Assembly (NCBI RefSeq): GCF_028898845.1
Contig: NZ_CP118574.1
Location: 7,365,001-7,429,000 of the forward strand
Direction of reading: 5' to 3'
DNA: 64,000 nt
DNA from: Streptomyces sp. WZ-12
GTDB taxonomy: Bacteria > Actinomycetota > Actinomycetes > Streptomycetales > Streptomycetaceae
Shown: positions 17,558 through 26,578 of the stretch, in pieces
Numbering within the stretch: position 1 is the first letter of the stretch
Layout of the letters: each line of letters opens with the position of its first letter
The notes under the pieces: generated by a model
The model's input: only the letters and a program-made list of their open reading frames with translations
What the model was told of the DNA's origin: nothing
The model's database searches: none
Program-made: the position numbers and the translations under genes

Positions 17558-19558
17558 GTGACTTCGGGGGAGCAGCACGAGCAGCGCGGGGTGGGCGGCG
17601 CGCAGGGGCCCGGGCCGGCGGGTGAGGCGCCCGGTGGTGGAGTGCCGCGGGCGGCCGCCCGTAGTGGGCCGAAGCGCGGCGTCGACGACGACCTGACGGG
17701 ACGGGTGCTCGGCGGGCGTTACCGCGTCACCGGCCGGATCGGTCGCGGCGGCATGGGCGTGGTCTGCCGGGCCGAGGACCAGGTCCTGGGGCGCGAGGTC
17801 GCGCTCAAGGTGCTGCGGGCCTACACGGACGCCTCCGGCCCGGAACTCGCCGATCTGCGGACCCGGATGCAGCGCGAGGCGCGGGCCGCCGCCCGCATCC
17901 GGCACGCCGGCGTGGTGACCGTCCACGACGTCATCGAGGAGGCCGGCCGCCCGGTCATCGTCATGGAGCTGGTGGACGGGCCGTCGTTGGACGACGCGAT
18001 CGGCGAGCGCGGTCCGGTGGAGCCCCGGGCGGTCGCCCGTGTGGGCGCCGAGGTGATGGACGCGTTGGACGCCGCCCATCAGGTCGGCGTGCTGCACCGC
18101 GATGTCAAGCCCGGCAACGTCCTGTTGGAGCGGTGGGGGCGTCCCGGTGGCGGCCGGGCGGTGCTCACCGACTTCGGCATCGCCAGCATCGAGGCCCCCG
18201 GCGACGGCGCCACCACCAACCTCACCCGCAGCGGCGAACTGGTCGGCTCGCTCGACTACTTGCCGCCCGAGCGGGCCCAGGGCATGGACCCCACCCCGGC
18301 CTCGGACATCTGGTCGCTGGGCATGACGCTGTACGCGGCGGTCGAGGGCGGCGGCGCGCCGTTCCGCCGCACGTCGGTGTTCTCGACGCTCACCGCGATC
18401 GTCAGCGAACCGCTGCCCGAACCGCAGCGCGCCGGCCCACTGTCGCCCGTCCTGCACGCCCTGATGGCCAAGAACCCGGCCGACCGCCCGTCCGCCGCGC
18501 AGGCCCGCGAGATGCTCCGGGCGGTGGCGGAGGGCCGTGATCCGGGGGTGGCGCTGCCGCCCGTTCCGCAACCGGGCACGCCCTACGCGCCCACCGCCAC
18601 CGACGCGACGGCCGGGGCCGGGCCGCTGCCCCGTCCCGCGGGCGCCGGTGCGCCGCCGCCCGGCTGGCTCGGCGGACCGGGTGCCCAGGGCGGCCCGGCC
18701 GCGCCGCCGCCGGGCCCCTACGCGTCGTCCGGCCATCCCGTTGACGGGGCATCTGCCCCGACGGCCGCCACCGGTCCGCACCCCTACCCGGCGGGCCCGG
18801 ACGGCGAGACCGCGCGGGTGCCGGTCCGCCGGCGCCGCCGCGGGCTGCTGACGGTGGCCGCCGCCCTGGCCGTACTGGCCGCCGGCGGCGGGATCACCTA
18901 CGCGCTGATCGGTGGCGGCGGCTCCGGAGGCAGGGACACCGCCGACGGACGACAGCCGGCGGTCCCGGCCGCCCCGCCGTCGACGGGCGGGTCGAGCGTC
19001 TCGTCCGGCAAGGGCAACGCCGGCGACGGCGCGGCCGCCAGCGCCTCCCCGCCCGGCTCGGCGAACCCGTCCCCGAGCGGTTCGCCCAGGAGCCCCAACT
19101 CCGGTGCCCAGGGCGGCCAGAGCGGCGGGGCGGCCGCCGGCGGCAACCACGGAGGCACGCAGGGCGGCGCCTCGAACGGCGGCGCCTCCGGTGGTACGCA
19201 CGGCGGTACGACCAACGGCGGATCCGGGGCCGCGGCCGGCGGGTCCAGCGCCGGCACCGGCGCGCCGTCCCAGGCGCCGTCCTGCACCGACGCCGGCGGC
19301 GGTAAGACCAACTGCGCCGTGTGGCGCGCCGCGACGTCGTACACCGCCTCCTTCCAACAGGTCGGCCACGTCAACGCGGGCACCAACTACTTCTACTGCC
19401 AGGCCAAGTTGGGCCGCCGCGAGACGTACGGGAAGTGGACCAACGTCTGGTGGGCCAAGACCGACGACGACAACGGCAACGCGGGCGTCTACGTCAGCGT
19501 GGTGTACCTGACCGGCGGCGCGAACGACCAGCCGGTGCCCGGGCTGCGGGTCTGCTGA
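17558..19558 (+). CDS. Serine/threonine protein kinase (PknB-like, membrane-anchored)
   Basis: Transmembrane Hanks-type kinase (666 aa). The kinase domain spans about 53-325 with GRGGMGVV (62-69), Lys84, HRDVKPGN (180-187) and DFG (205-207). A Pro-rich juxtamembrane linker (about 335-425) leads to one membrane segment (429-452). The extracellular part is a Gly/Ser/Asn/Thr-rich linker with imperfect NGGxxGG repeats, then a C-terminal domain of about 100 residues with four cysteines. PASTA repeats are absent, so the sensed signal differs from that of PknB. GTG start. Flanked by unrelated genes, so targets are unknown. Confidence 0.93.
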   Translation: MTSGEQHEQRGVGGAQGPGPAGEAPGGGVPRAAARSGPKRGVDDDLTGRVLGGRYRVTGRIGRGGMGVVCRAEDQVLGREVALKVLRAYTDASGPELADLRTRMQREARAAARIRHAGVVTVHDVIEEAGRPVIVMELVDGPSLDDAIGERGPVEPRAVARVGAEVMDALDAAHQVGVLHRDVKPGNVLLERWGRPGGGRAVLTDFGIASIEAPGDGATTNLTRSGELVGSLDYLPPERAQGMDPTPASDIWSLGMTLYAAVEGGGAPFRRTSVFSTLTAIVSEPLPEPQRAGPLSPVLHALMAKNPADRPSAAQAREMLRAVAEGRDPGVALPPVPQPGTPYAPTATDATAGAGPLPRPAGAGAPPPGWLGGPGAQGGPAAPPPGPYASSGHPVDGASAPTAATGPHPYPAGPDGETARVPVRRRRRGLLTVAAALAVLAAGGGITYALIGGGGSGGRDTADGRQPAVPAAPPSTGGSSVSSGKGNAGDGAAASASPPGSANPSPSGSPRSPNSGAQGGQSGGAAAGGNHGGTQGGASNGGASGGTHGGTTNGGSGAAAGGSSAGTGAPSQAPSCTDAGGGKTNCAVWRAATSYTASFQQVGHVNAGTNYFYCQAKLGRRETYGKWTNVWWAKTDDDNGNAGVYVSVVYLTGGANDQPVPGLRVC

Positions 19559-19866
19559 GGGGGCGGGGCTGCCCACGGGGCGCGCCCCATCCCCACGATT
19601 CTCCCACCCATGGGACTCCGGCATATGCGACGTACCGCCCCGCCGGCGGCCGGTCGGACGCGGTGCGCGGGTGGGGGTTTCGGTGCTGGAGGGGCGGGGG
19701 AGCGCTTGTTTGCCGGGGCTTCGCGGCGGGGGAGACGAACGGGTGTCCTCGTGCGGTGTGTTCCTCCAGCGGTGTTCCCGGCCCCGCGCGCGGCCCGTGG
19801 TCCCGAGCGTTTCCGTGGCAGGGTGTTGCGGGCAACTCAACCTGGGTCTAGGGAAGAGGGGAAACC
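19559..19866 (+). other. Intergenic region before the kinase-Nudix fusion gene
   Basis: About 308 bp without a gene. A 12-bp perfect palindrome GGGGCGCGCCCC lies at 19577-19588, about 20 bp after the Ser/Thr kinase stop; it might contribute to termination, but it has no loop or U-tract. Nothing else stands out. Confidence 0.3.
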
Positions 19867-20901
19867 GTGATCGTCTGGCTGAACGGCACGTTCGGTGCGG
19901 GCAAGACCACTGCGGCTCATGAACTGCTCGACCTGCTTCCCGGAAGCACGCTCTACGACCCCGAACTCCTCGGCAGCGGACTGCGGTTGATGCTGCCGGC
20001 CAAGCGGTTCGAGCAGGTCGACGACTACCAGGACCTGCCGTCCTGGCGGCGGCTGGTCGTGGACACCGCGGCCGCGCTGCTCACCGAGGTGCCGGGCCCG
20101 TTGGTCACGCCGATGACGCTGCTGCGCCAGGAGTACCGCGACGAGATCTTCGGCGCCCTCGCCGCCCGCCGGATACCCGTCGTCCACGTTCTCCTCCATG
20201 CGGAGGAAACGATCCTGCGCGAGCGGATAGCGCACCGTGAGGAGATTGCCGACGACCCGGAGGGCAACGCCGCCGTCCGTCGCCGGGGCCTGGCGCACCT
20301 CGGGCCCTACGCGCAGGCCCTGAACTGGCTCAAGAACGACGCCCACGTCGTGGACACCACGGCGCTGACGCCGCGTCAGACCGCCGAGCGGGTCGCCGAG
20401 GCCGTCCGCACCGGCGCCGGCGCCTGCGGGATCGTGCAGACGCCCGAGCCCACCGCGGAGACCCTCGCCGCCGGGGTGCTGCTCTTCGACGACCAGGACC
20501 GCGTACTGCTCGTCGACCCCACGTACAAGCCCGGCTGGGAGTTCCCCGGCGGCATCGTGGAACCCGGCGAAGCCCCCGCCCGCGCCGGCATCCGCGAGGT
20601 CGCCGAGGAACTCGGCATCCAACTCCCGTGCGCCCCGCGCCTGCTGGTCCTGGACTGGGAGGCCCCCAAGCCCCCCGGCTTCGGCGGCCTCCGCCTCCTC
20701 TTCGACGGCGGCACGCTCACCGACGACCGCATCCAGGAACTCCGCCTCCCCGGCGCCGAACTCCGCGACTGGCGCTTCGTCACGGAATCCGAGGCCGAAT
20801 CGATGCTGCCACCGGTCCGCCTGAATCGCCTCCGCTGGGCACTACGGGCGCGTGAACGGGGTTGCCCTTTGCACCTTGAGGCCGGCGTTCCCGTGGAGTG
20901 A
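19867..20901 (+). CDS. P-loop kinase - Nudix hydrolase fusion protein
   Basis: Two-domain cytoplasmic enzyme (344 aa). Residues 1-180 form a P-loop kinase-like domain with Walker A GTFGAGKTT near the N-terminus (MIVWLNGTFGAGKTT), resembling TmrB/shikimate-kinase-like proteins. Residues 195-330 are a Nudix domain whose box reads GIVEPGEAPARAGIREVAEE. One chain may therefore phosphorylate a small molecule or antibiotic and hydrolyse a nucleoside-diphosphate derivative; substrates are unknown. GTG start behind an AG-rich ribosome site. The stop abuts repeat copy 3. Confidence 0.85.
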   Translation: MIVWLNGTFGAGKTTAAHELLDLLPGSTLYDPELLGSGLRLMLPAKRFEQVDDYQDLPSWRRLVVDTAAALLTEVPGPLVTPMTLLRQEYRDEIFGALAARRIPVVHVLLHAEETILRERIAHREEIADDPEGNAAVRRRGLAHLGPYAQALNWLKNDAHVVDTTALTPRQTAERVAEAVRTGAGACGIVQTPEPTAETLAAGVLLFDDQDRVLLVDPTYKPGWEFPGGIVEPGEAPARAGIREVAEELGIQLPCAPRLLVLDWEAPKPPGFGGLRLLFDGGTLTDDRIQELRLPGAELRDWRFVTESEAESMLPPVRLNRLRWALRARERGCPLHLEAGVPVE

Positions 20902-21109
20902 GCCCCGTGGGCCTGCGGCCGGCTGTTCCCCACGTTGTTGGCTTGGCTTCCCACGTTGTTGGCTTTCCCGCCGTGGGCCTGCGGCCGGCTGTTCCCCACG
21001 TTGTTGGCTGTCCCGCCGCGCGGGTTGCTGTTCTTAGCGCCTTGCGGTGCCGCTGCGCGGGGCGGGGGCGAGTTGTGTTGTCCGCTGCGCGGGGCTTTTG
21101 GGGTGCGGT

Positions 21110-21180
21110 GACGGGCCTGCGGGGCGGGCATGCCAGACTGCTTCGCTTTACGTCTGGCACACCCGCCCCTCCGGCCCGTC
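21110..21180. repeat. Conserved-loop hairpin module 3L
   Basis: Same sequence as module 1L by eye: outer stem GACGGGCC/GGCCCGTC, inner stem ending TGCCAGAC/GTCTGGCA, loop TGCTTCGCTTTAC at 21139-21151. Confidence 0.85.
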
Positions 21181-21397
21181 CCCTCCCGTTGGGGGTGGGT
21201 GAAAACGGTGGGTGCCACGTTCTGCCGGTGGGTCAACTCGGGCCGTTGGGTTGGGTGGTGGCCGTCAGATGACGGGTACGTGTGAGCCTGCGTGGTGACC
21301 GTAAGAGGACAGGTGGCCCAAGCAACCGGGCGGTGACTGTCAGCGGACCACAGTGGCCAGCCCCATCTCAGAGAATTCCACCCACCCAACGGGAGGG

Positions 21398-21468
21398 GAC
21401 GGGTCGGAGGGGGTGGTATGCCAGACGTAAAGCGAAGCAGTCTGGCATGCCGCCCCCGGAGGCCCGTC
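21398..21468. repeat. Conserved-loop hairpin module 3R
   Basis: Same sequence as module 1R by eye: inner stem TGCCAGAC/GTCTGGCA, loop GTAAAGCGAAGCA at 21427-21439, outer GACGGGTC/GGCCCGTC with wobble pairs in plus-strand RNA. Confidence 0.85.
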
Positions 21469-21718
21469 ACCGCAACCCAACAGCCCCGCGCAGCGGACCG
21501 GCCCGCCGCAGGCGCCACGGCGGGACAGCCGACAACGTGGGCGAGGCCCCGCGCAGCGGAGCCGCAGGCGCCACGGCGGGACAGCCGACAACGTGGGCAG
21601 CAAGCCAAGCGCAGCGGACCGGCAGCGGACCGGCAACCCGTGCGGCGGGAAAGCCAACCACGTGGGAAGCCAAGCCAACCACGTGGGGAACAGTCGGCCG
21701 CAGCCGACTGCGTGGGGA

Positions 21719-23080
21719 TCAACCCCGCTCGGCGGCCAGCTTCCGCAGGAACATCGCCTCGGCCAACGACAGGCGGCGCAGCTCCTCCGGAGACACGCTC
21801 TCGTTCACCGCGTGGATCTGGGCCTCCGGCTCGCTGAGGCCGATCAGGAGGATCTCCGCGTCGGGGTAGAGCCCCGCGAGGGTGTTGCAGAGGGGGATGG
21901 AGCCGCCCAGGCCGGAGGTCTGCATCTCCTGGCCGTCGTACGCCTCGCGCAGCGCCTCCGCCATGGAGGCGTACGCGGGGCTGGTGGTGTCGGCGCGGAA
22001 CGGCTGGCCCTGGCCGACCTGTTCGACGGTGACGCGGGCGCCCCAGGGGGTGGCCTCTTCCAGGTGCGCCTTCAGGAACTTGGTGGCCTCGGCGGCGTCC
22101 GTGCCCGGGGGCACCCGCAGGCTCACCAGGGCGCGGGCCGAGGCGTGGACGGACGGGGTGGCGCCGACCACCGGCGGGCAGTCGATGCCGAGCACCGTCA
22201 CCGCCGGGCGGACCCAGAGCCGGTCAGCGACCGCGCCGGTGCCGATCAGCTCGACGCCGTCGAGGACCTTGGCGTCCTTGCGGAAGTCGGCCTCGGGGTA
22301 GGCGAGTCCCTCCCAGGTGGCGTCCGCGGCCAGGCCGCGCACCGTGGTCGAGCCGTCCTCGGCGCGCAGCGAGTCCAGGGTGCGGATCAGCGCGGCCAGC
22401 GCGTCCGGGGCGGCGCCGCCGAACTGGCCGGAGTGCAGATTGCCCTCCAGGGTGTCCACCTGGACCTGCACCATCGTCATGCCGCGCAGCGTCGCGGTCA
22501 CCGTGGGCAGCCCGGGGCGGAAGTTGCCGGAGTCGCCGATGATGATGGCGTCGGCGGTCAGGAGTTCGGGGTGCGCCTCGGCGTACCGCTCCAGGCCGCC
22601 GGTGCCCTGCTCCTCCGAACCCTCCACGATCACCTTGACGTTGACCGGGACGCCGCCGTGCTCCTTGAGCGCCCGCAGCGCCGTCAGGTGCATGATCACG
22701 CCGCCCTTGCAGTCGGCGGTGCCGCGCCCGTACCAGCGGCCGTTGCGCTCGGTCAGCTCGAAGGGCGGGGAGACCCAGGCGGCCTCGTCCAGCGGGGGCT
22801 GCACGTCGTAGTGGGCGTAGAGCAGCACGGTCGGTGCGCCGGCCGGGCCGGGGAGGTAGCCGTAGACGGACTGGGTGCCGTCGGGGGTGTCCAGCAGTGC
22901 GACGTCCTCGAAGCCCTCGGCCCGCAGCGCGTCCACGATCCAGCGGGCCGCGCCCTCGCTCTCGCTCTTGGGGAACTGGGCGAAGTCCGCGACCGACTTG
23001 AAGGCCACCAACTCGGCGAGTTCGGCCCTCGCCCGCGGTTGCAGGGCGGCGACGGTCTGGGCGAGCGGGCTGTCAGACAT
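21719..23080 (-). CDS. M20 family dipeptidase
   Basis: Cytoplasmic zinc metallopeptidase (453 aa), CNDP/carnosinase-like. The di-zinc ligands are visible in order: LLYAHYDVQPP (His, Asp), GRGTADCKGG (bridging Asp), EGSEEQGT (catalytic and ligand Glu), GDSGNF (Asp) and a C-terminal IHAVNESV (His). The lid or dimerisation domain follows around NLHSGQFGGA. ATG with GGAG upstream. It should cleave dipeptides with a free N-terminus. It is divergent from the flavoprotein gene and ends at repeat copy 3. Confidence 0.93.
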   Translation of the reverse strand: MSDSPLAQTVAALQPRARAELAELVAFKSVADFAQFPKSESEGAARWIVDALRAEGFEDVALLDTPDGTQSVYGYLPGPAGAPTVLLYAHYDVQPPLDEAAWVSPPFELTERNGRWYGRGTADCKGGVIMHLTALRALKEHGGVPVNVKVIVEGSEEQGTGGLERYAEAHPELLTADAIIIGDSGNFRPGLPTVTATLRGMTMVQVQVDTLEGNLHSGQFGGAAPDALAALIRTLDSLRAEDGSTTVRGLAADATWEGLAYPEADFRKDAKVLDGVELIGTGAVADRLWVRPAVTVLGIDCPPVVGATPSVHASARALVSLRVPPGTDAAEATKFLKAHLEEATPWGARVTVEQVGQGQPFRADTTSPAYASMAEALREAYDGQEMQTSGLGGSIPLCNTLAGLYPDAEILLIGLSEPEAQIHAVNESVSPEELRRLSLAEAMFLRKLAAERG

Positions 23081-23260
23081 GAAAACGCTCCTTGTGGGCG
23101 CGGTATCGGATACGTGGGCCACGTCCGGCGGGGTGGGCCGGGCGGGCCCGGGCGTACGGATGTGCGTGCCCCCGATCTTCCCACAGGCAGTCCGTGCGGA
23201 CGCGGCCCGTAGGATGCGGCGGTACGCGCAGCCAGGCATCGGACGGGAGCGGAAGCACAG

Positions 23261-24544
23261 GTGAGCAGCGAGCAGGCGGCCGAGGGCAACCAGCAGGTGT
23301 GGGACGTCGTGGTGGTGGGCGGAGGGCCCGCGGGCGCCTCGGCGGCGCACGCCGCGGCGTGTACGGGACGCCGGGTGCTGCTCCTGGAGAAGGCCGAACT
23401 CCCCCGTTACAAGACCTGTGGCGGCGGCATCATCGGCCCGTCCCGGGACTCCCTCCCGCCCGGGTTCCAACTGCCGCTGCGCGACCGGGTGCACGCGGTG
23501 ACGTTCTCGTTCAACGGCAAGCTGGCCCGCACCCGGCGCTCCAAGCACATGCTCTTCGGGTTGATCAACCGCCCCGAGTTCGACGCCGCGCTGGTGGAGT
23601 CGGCCAAGGAAGCCGGCGCCCGGGTCCGGACCGGTGTCACCGTCTCGCGGGTCGAGCAGCACGGCGCCAACGTCCCGGACCGGCGGACCGTCGCGGTGGT
23701 GCTCGGGGACGGCGAGGTGGTGCTGGCCCGGGCGGTGGTCGGCGCGGACGGCAGCGCGAGTCGGATAGGCGCGCACGTCGGCGTGAAGGTCGACCAGGTC
23801 GACCTGGGGTTGGAGGCCGAGATCCCGGTGCCGGAGACGGTCGCCGAGGACTGGGCGGGGCGGGTGCTCATCGACTGGGGCCCGATGCCGGGCAGTTACG
23901 GCTGGGTCTTCCCCAAGGGCGACACCCTCACCGTCGGCGTGATCTCGGCCCGCGGCGAGGGCGCGGCCACCAAGCGCTATCTGGAGGACTTCATCGGCCG
24001 GCTCGGCCTGGCCGGGTTCGAGCCGAAGATCTCCTCCGGGCATCTGACCCGTTGCCGCGCGGATGACTCCCCGCTGTCCCGCGGCCGGGTGCTGGTCTGC
24101 GGCGACGCGGCCGGCCTGTTGGAGCCGTGGACCCGGGAGGGCATCTCGTTCGCGCTGCGCTCGGGGCGGCAGGCGGGCGAGTGGGCGGTGCGGATCGCCG
24201 AGGCGCACGACGCGGTGGACGCCCGCCGCCAGGCGCTGAACTACGCCTTCGCCATCAAGGCCGGGTTGGGCGTGGAGATGGGTGTCGGGCGCCGGATGCT
24301 GGCGCTGTTCGAGCGCAGCCCGGGGATGTTCCACGCCGCGCTGACCGGATTCCGGCCCGTCTGGCGGGCGTTCGCGAGGATCACCCAGGGGACCACGACA
24401 CTCGGCGAACTGGTCCGCACCCACCCGTTCGCCCGGCGTGCGCTGGACGTCATCGACCGCGCGGAGACGCCCGCGGGCACCGCGCCCGCCGACGGCCGCC
24501 CGGACGAGGCCGGCGAGGTGGAGCCGGTGGCCGAGCGGGGGTGA
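23261..24544 (+). CDS. Geranylgeranyl reductase family flavoprotein
   Basis: FAD-dependent reductase (427 aa). The N-terminal dinucleotide motif VVVGGGPAGASAA, the FAD-family segment YKTCGGGI, and GDAAGLLEPWTREGISFAL are typical of geranylgeranyl/digeranylgeranylglycerophospholipid reductases. In actinobacteria, relatives such as MenJ reduce isoprenoid side chains of menaquinone; that role is an inference here. GTG start with GGGAG upstream. No membrane segment is apparent. The two-component genes follow after 115 bp, without a clear functional link. Confidence 0.88.
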   Translation: MSSEQAAEGNQQVWDVVVVGGGPAGASAAHAAACTGRRVLLLEKAELPRYKTCGGGIIGPSRDSLPPGFQLPLRDRVHAVTFSFNGKLARTRRSKHMLFGLINRPEFDAALVESAKEAGARVRTGVTVSRVEQHGANVPDRRTVAVVLGDGEVVLARAVVGADGSASRIGAHVGVKVDQVDLGLEAEIPVPETVAEDWAGRVLIDWGPMPGSYGWVFPKGDTLTVGVISARGEGAATKRYLEDFIGRLGLAGFEPKISSGHLTRCRADDSPLSRGRVLVCGDAAGLLEPWTREGISFALRSGRQAGEWAVRIAEAHDAVDARRQALNYAFAIKAGLGVEMGVGRRMLALFERSPGMFHAALTGFRPVWRAFARITQGTTTLGELVRTHPFARRALDVIDRAETPAGTAPADGRPDEAGEVEPVAERG

Positions 24545-24659
24545 ACGAAGGGGAGCGGCCGGGACGACCGGCCGCGCGGCGGCTACTCCCCGGGGAGTAG
24601 CCGCGGACCCCTCACCGGGCGGACGCCGCCCGGGCCCGCCGCCGTCTAGCGTGTCCACC

Positions 24660-25916
24660 ATGGACAACGCACGGCCGCCGTGGGCGCGGCGCCGCCCCGA
24701 TGGGCCGCAGGCGTGGTGGCCGCCGGAGCCGGGACCGCAGGCCGGCGGCCGGCTGCCCTGGCGCTCGACGCTGCTGGTGCTGGTGCTGGTCACCGTCGGC
24801 ACCAACGCCGCCGCCCACGGGCAGCACGGACGCGTCCCGCTCGACGCCCTCGGCCATGCGCTGCTCGTCGCCGGAGCGGTACTGCTGCTCTTCCGGCACC
24901 GCCATCCACGGGCCACGGCCCTGGGCACCGCCGCCTGCTGCGCCGTCTACTTCGCCGCCGGCTACCCCTACGGGCCGGTCTTCGTCACCCTCGCCCTCGG
25001 CGCCTACGCGGCGATCGTCGCCGGCCACCGGGTGGTCGCCTGGTGCGCGGTGGGCGGAGTGTGGCTGGCCCACCTGTTGGTCGCGCACTGGCTCTACCGC
25101 TGGCTGCCCCCGCACCTCGGGCCCGCGCCCTGGGGGCAGGAACTCGTCGTCACCGCCTGGGTGATGGCCGTCCTGGCGGCCTCCGAACTCGCCCGGGTCC
25201 GCCGCGAACAACTGGCCCGGATGCGGGCGGAACGGGCCGCCGCCGAGCGCCGCCGCGCCGACGAGGAGCGGCTGCGGATCGCCCGGGAACTGCACGACGT
25301 GCTCGCGCACAGCATCTCCGTCATCAACGTCCAGGCCGGCGTCGGGCTGGCGCTGTTGGACTCCGACCCGCAGCAGGCGCGAACGGCCCTGACCACCATC
25401 AAGGCCGCGAGCAAGGAGGCGCTCGGCGAGGTCCGGCAGGTCCTCGACACCCTGCGCGCCCCCGGCGACGCCCCGCGCGCCCCCGCCCCCGGCCTGGACC
25501 GGTTGCCCGAACTCGCCGAGCAGGCCCAACGCGCCGGCCTCGCCGTGGACATCGCCACCGAGGGCACCCGCGCGCGCCTGTCGCCCGGCGCCGACCTCGC
25601 CGCCTTCCGCATCGTCCAGGAGGCGCTCACCAACATCGTCAGGCACTCGGGCTCGCGCACCGCCCGGGTCCTCCTCCGCTACGTCCCCGGCGCCTTGGAG
25701 ATCCGGGTCGACGACGCGGGACCGGCCACCGCCGGCGCCGGCGAACTGGTCGGCGGCGGCAACGGATTGGCCGGCATGCGGGAGCGGGCCGCGGCGCTGG
25801 GCGGCACCATCGAGGCGGGTCCGCGGCCGGACGGCGGCTTCCGGGTCCGCGCGCGCCTGCCGCTCACCACCGCGGCCCGCACCTCCGAGTCCCGCACCCC
25901 CGAGGAGGAGTCGTGA
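24660..25916 (+). CDS. Two-component sensor histidine kinase (NarX/DesK-type)
   Basis: Membrane histidine kinase (418 aa). The N-terminal third has about four to five hydrophobic segments and no obvious extracellular sensor domain, as in intramembrane-sensing kinases. A coiled, Arg/Glu-rich stretch leads to the HisKA_3 helix with ARELHDVLAHS (phospho-acceptor His), then an HATPase domain with EALTNIVRHS and GNGLAGMRERAAALGG. ATG start. It overlaps the response-regulator gene by four bases (GTGA), so the pair is a coupled system. The signal is not evident. Confidence 0.92.
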   Translation: MDNARPPWARRRPDGPQAWWPPEPGPQAGGRLPWRSTLLVLVLVTVGTNAAAHGQHGRVPLDALGHALLVAGAVLLLFRHRHPRATALGTAACCAVYFAAGYPYGPVFVTLALGAYAAIVAGHRVVAWCAVGGVWLAHLLVAHWLYRWLPPHLGPAPWGQELVVTAWVMAVLAASELARVRREQLARMRAERAAAERRRADEERLRIARELHDVLAHSISVINVQAGVGLALLDSDPQQARTALTTIKAASKEALGEVRQVLDTLRAPGDAPRAPAPGLDRLPELAEQAQRAGLAVDIATEGTRARLSPGADLAAFRIVQEALTNIVRHSGSRTARVLLRYVPGALEIRVDDAGPATAGAGELVGGGNGLAGMRERAAALGGTIEAGPRPDGGFRVRARLPLTTAARTSESRTPEEES

Positions 25917-26578
25917 TCCGGGTACTGCTCGCCGACGACCAACTCCTGGTCCGGGCCGGTTTCAAGGCGTTGTTGGACGCCCAGCCCGACATCGAGGTGG
26001 TCGGCGAGGCGGCCGACGGCCAGGAGGCGCTCACCGCCGTACGGGCGCGCCGCCCGGACGCCGTCCTGATGGACATCCGGATGCCGCTGCTCGACGGCCT
26101 GGCCGCCACCCGGAAGATCACCGAGGACCCCGCGCTGGCGGACGTCAAGGTCGTCATGCTGACCACCTTCGAACTCGATGCGTACGTCTTCGAGGCGATC
26201 CGCTCCGGGGCCTCCGGCTTCCTGGTCAAGGACACCGAACCGGAGGAACTGCTGCGGGCGGTGCGCGCGGTGGTGGCCGGCGACGCGCTGCTCTCGCCGG
26301 GCGTGACCCGCCGCCTGATCGCCGAGTTCGCCGCCCGCTCCAAGACCCCGGCGCCGACCGCCGAACTCGCCGTCCTCACCGACCGGGAACGCGAGGTCAT
26401 GGCCCTGGTCGGCCTCGGCCTCTCCAACGAGGAGATCGCCCGCCGCCTGGTGGTGAGCCCCCTCACCGCCAAAACCCACGTCAGCCGCACGATGGTCAAA
26501 CTGGGCGCCCGAGACCGCGCCCAACTGGTGGTGCTGGCCTACGAGTCGGGGTTGGTGCGGCCGGGGTGGCTGGGGTGA
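25913..26578 (+). CDS. NarL/FixJ-family response regulator
   Basis: DNA-binding response regulator (221 aa). Receiver domain with acidic pocket DD (8-9), phospho-acceptor Asp54 in VLMDIRMP, LTTFE and the VKD lysine. C-terminal LuxR-type helix-turn-helix around LTDREREVMALVGLGLSNEEIARRL. GTG start overlapping the kinase stop, with GAGGAG just upstream. It should be phosphorylated by the preceding kinase; targets are unknown, though self-control is usual. Confidence 0.94.
   Translation: MIRVLLADDQLLVRAGFKALLDAQPDIEVVGEAADGQEALTAVRARRPDAVLMDIRMPLLDGLAATRKITEDPALADVKVVMLTTFELDAYVFEAIRSGASGFLVKDTEPEELLRAVRAVVAGDALLSPGVTRRLIAEFAARSKTPAPTAELAVLTDREREVMALVGLGLSNEEIARRLVVSPLTAKTHVSRTMVKLGARDRAQLVVLAYESGLVRPGWLG

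Larger units (their letters stand above)
20902..21718. repeat. Composite convergent-gap repeat element, copy 3
   Basis: Largest copy (about 817 bp). Left of the hairpins are three short units (CCCACGTTGTTGGCT type); then come left module 21110-21180, a 217-bp core, right module 21398-21468, and four or more inverted units (GCCGACAACGTGGG or GCCAACCACGTGGG). The central 390 bp are nearly identical to copy 1 although the two lie 13.7 kb apart, whereas the outer unit arrays differ in number and order. This pattern suggests recent duplication or gene conversion of the centre with separate turnover of the flanks. It ends a few bases from the dipeptidase stop. Confidence 0.85.

Noticed and set aside
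16112..19840. A 1242-codon open frame on the minus strand across the ROK kinase and Ser/Thr kinase genes
   Set aside because: It is the mirror of two well-supported genes, Arg/Gly/Ala-rich without any family motif. Long antisense frames are expected in very GC-rich coding DNA.
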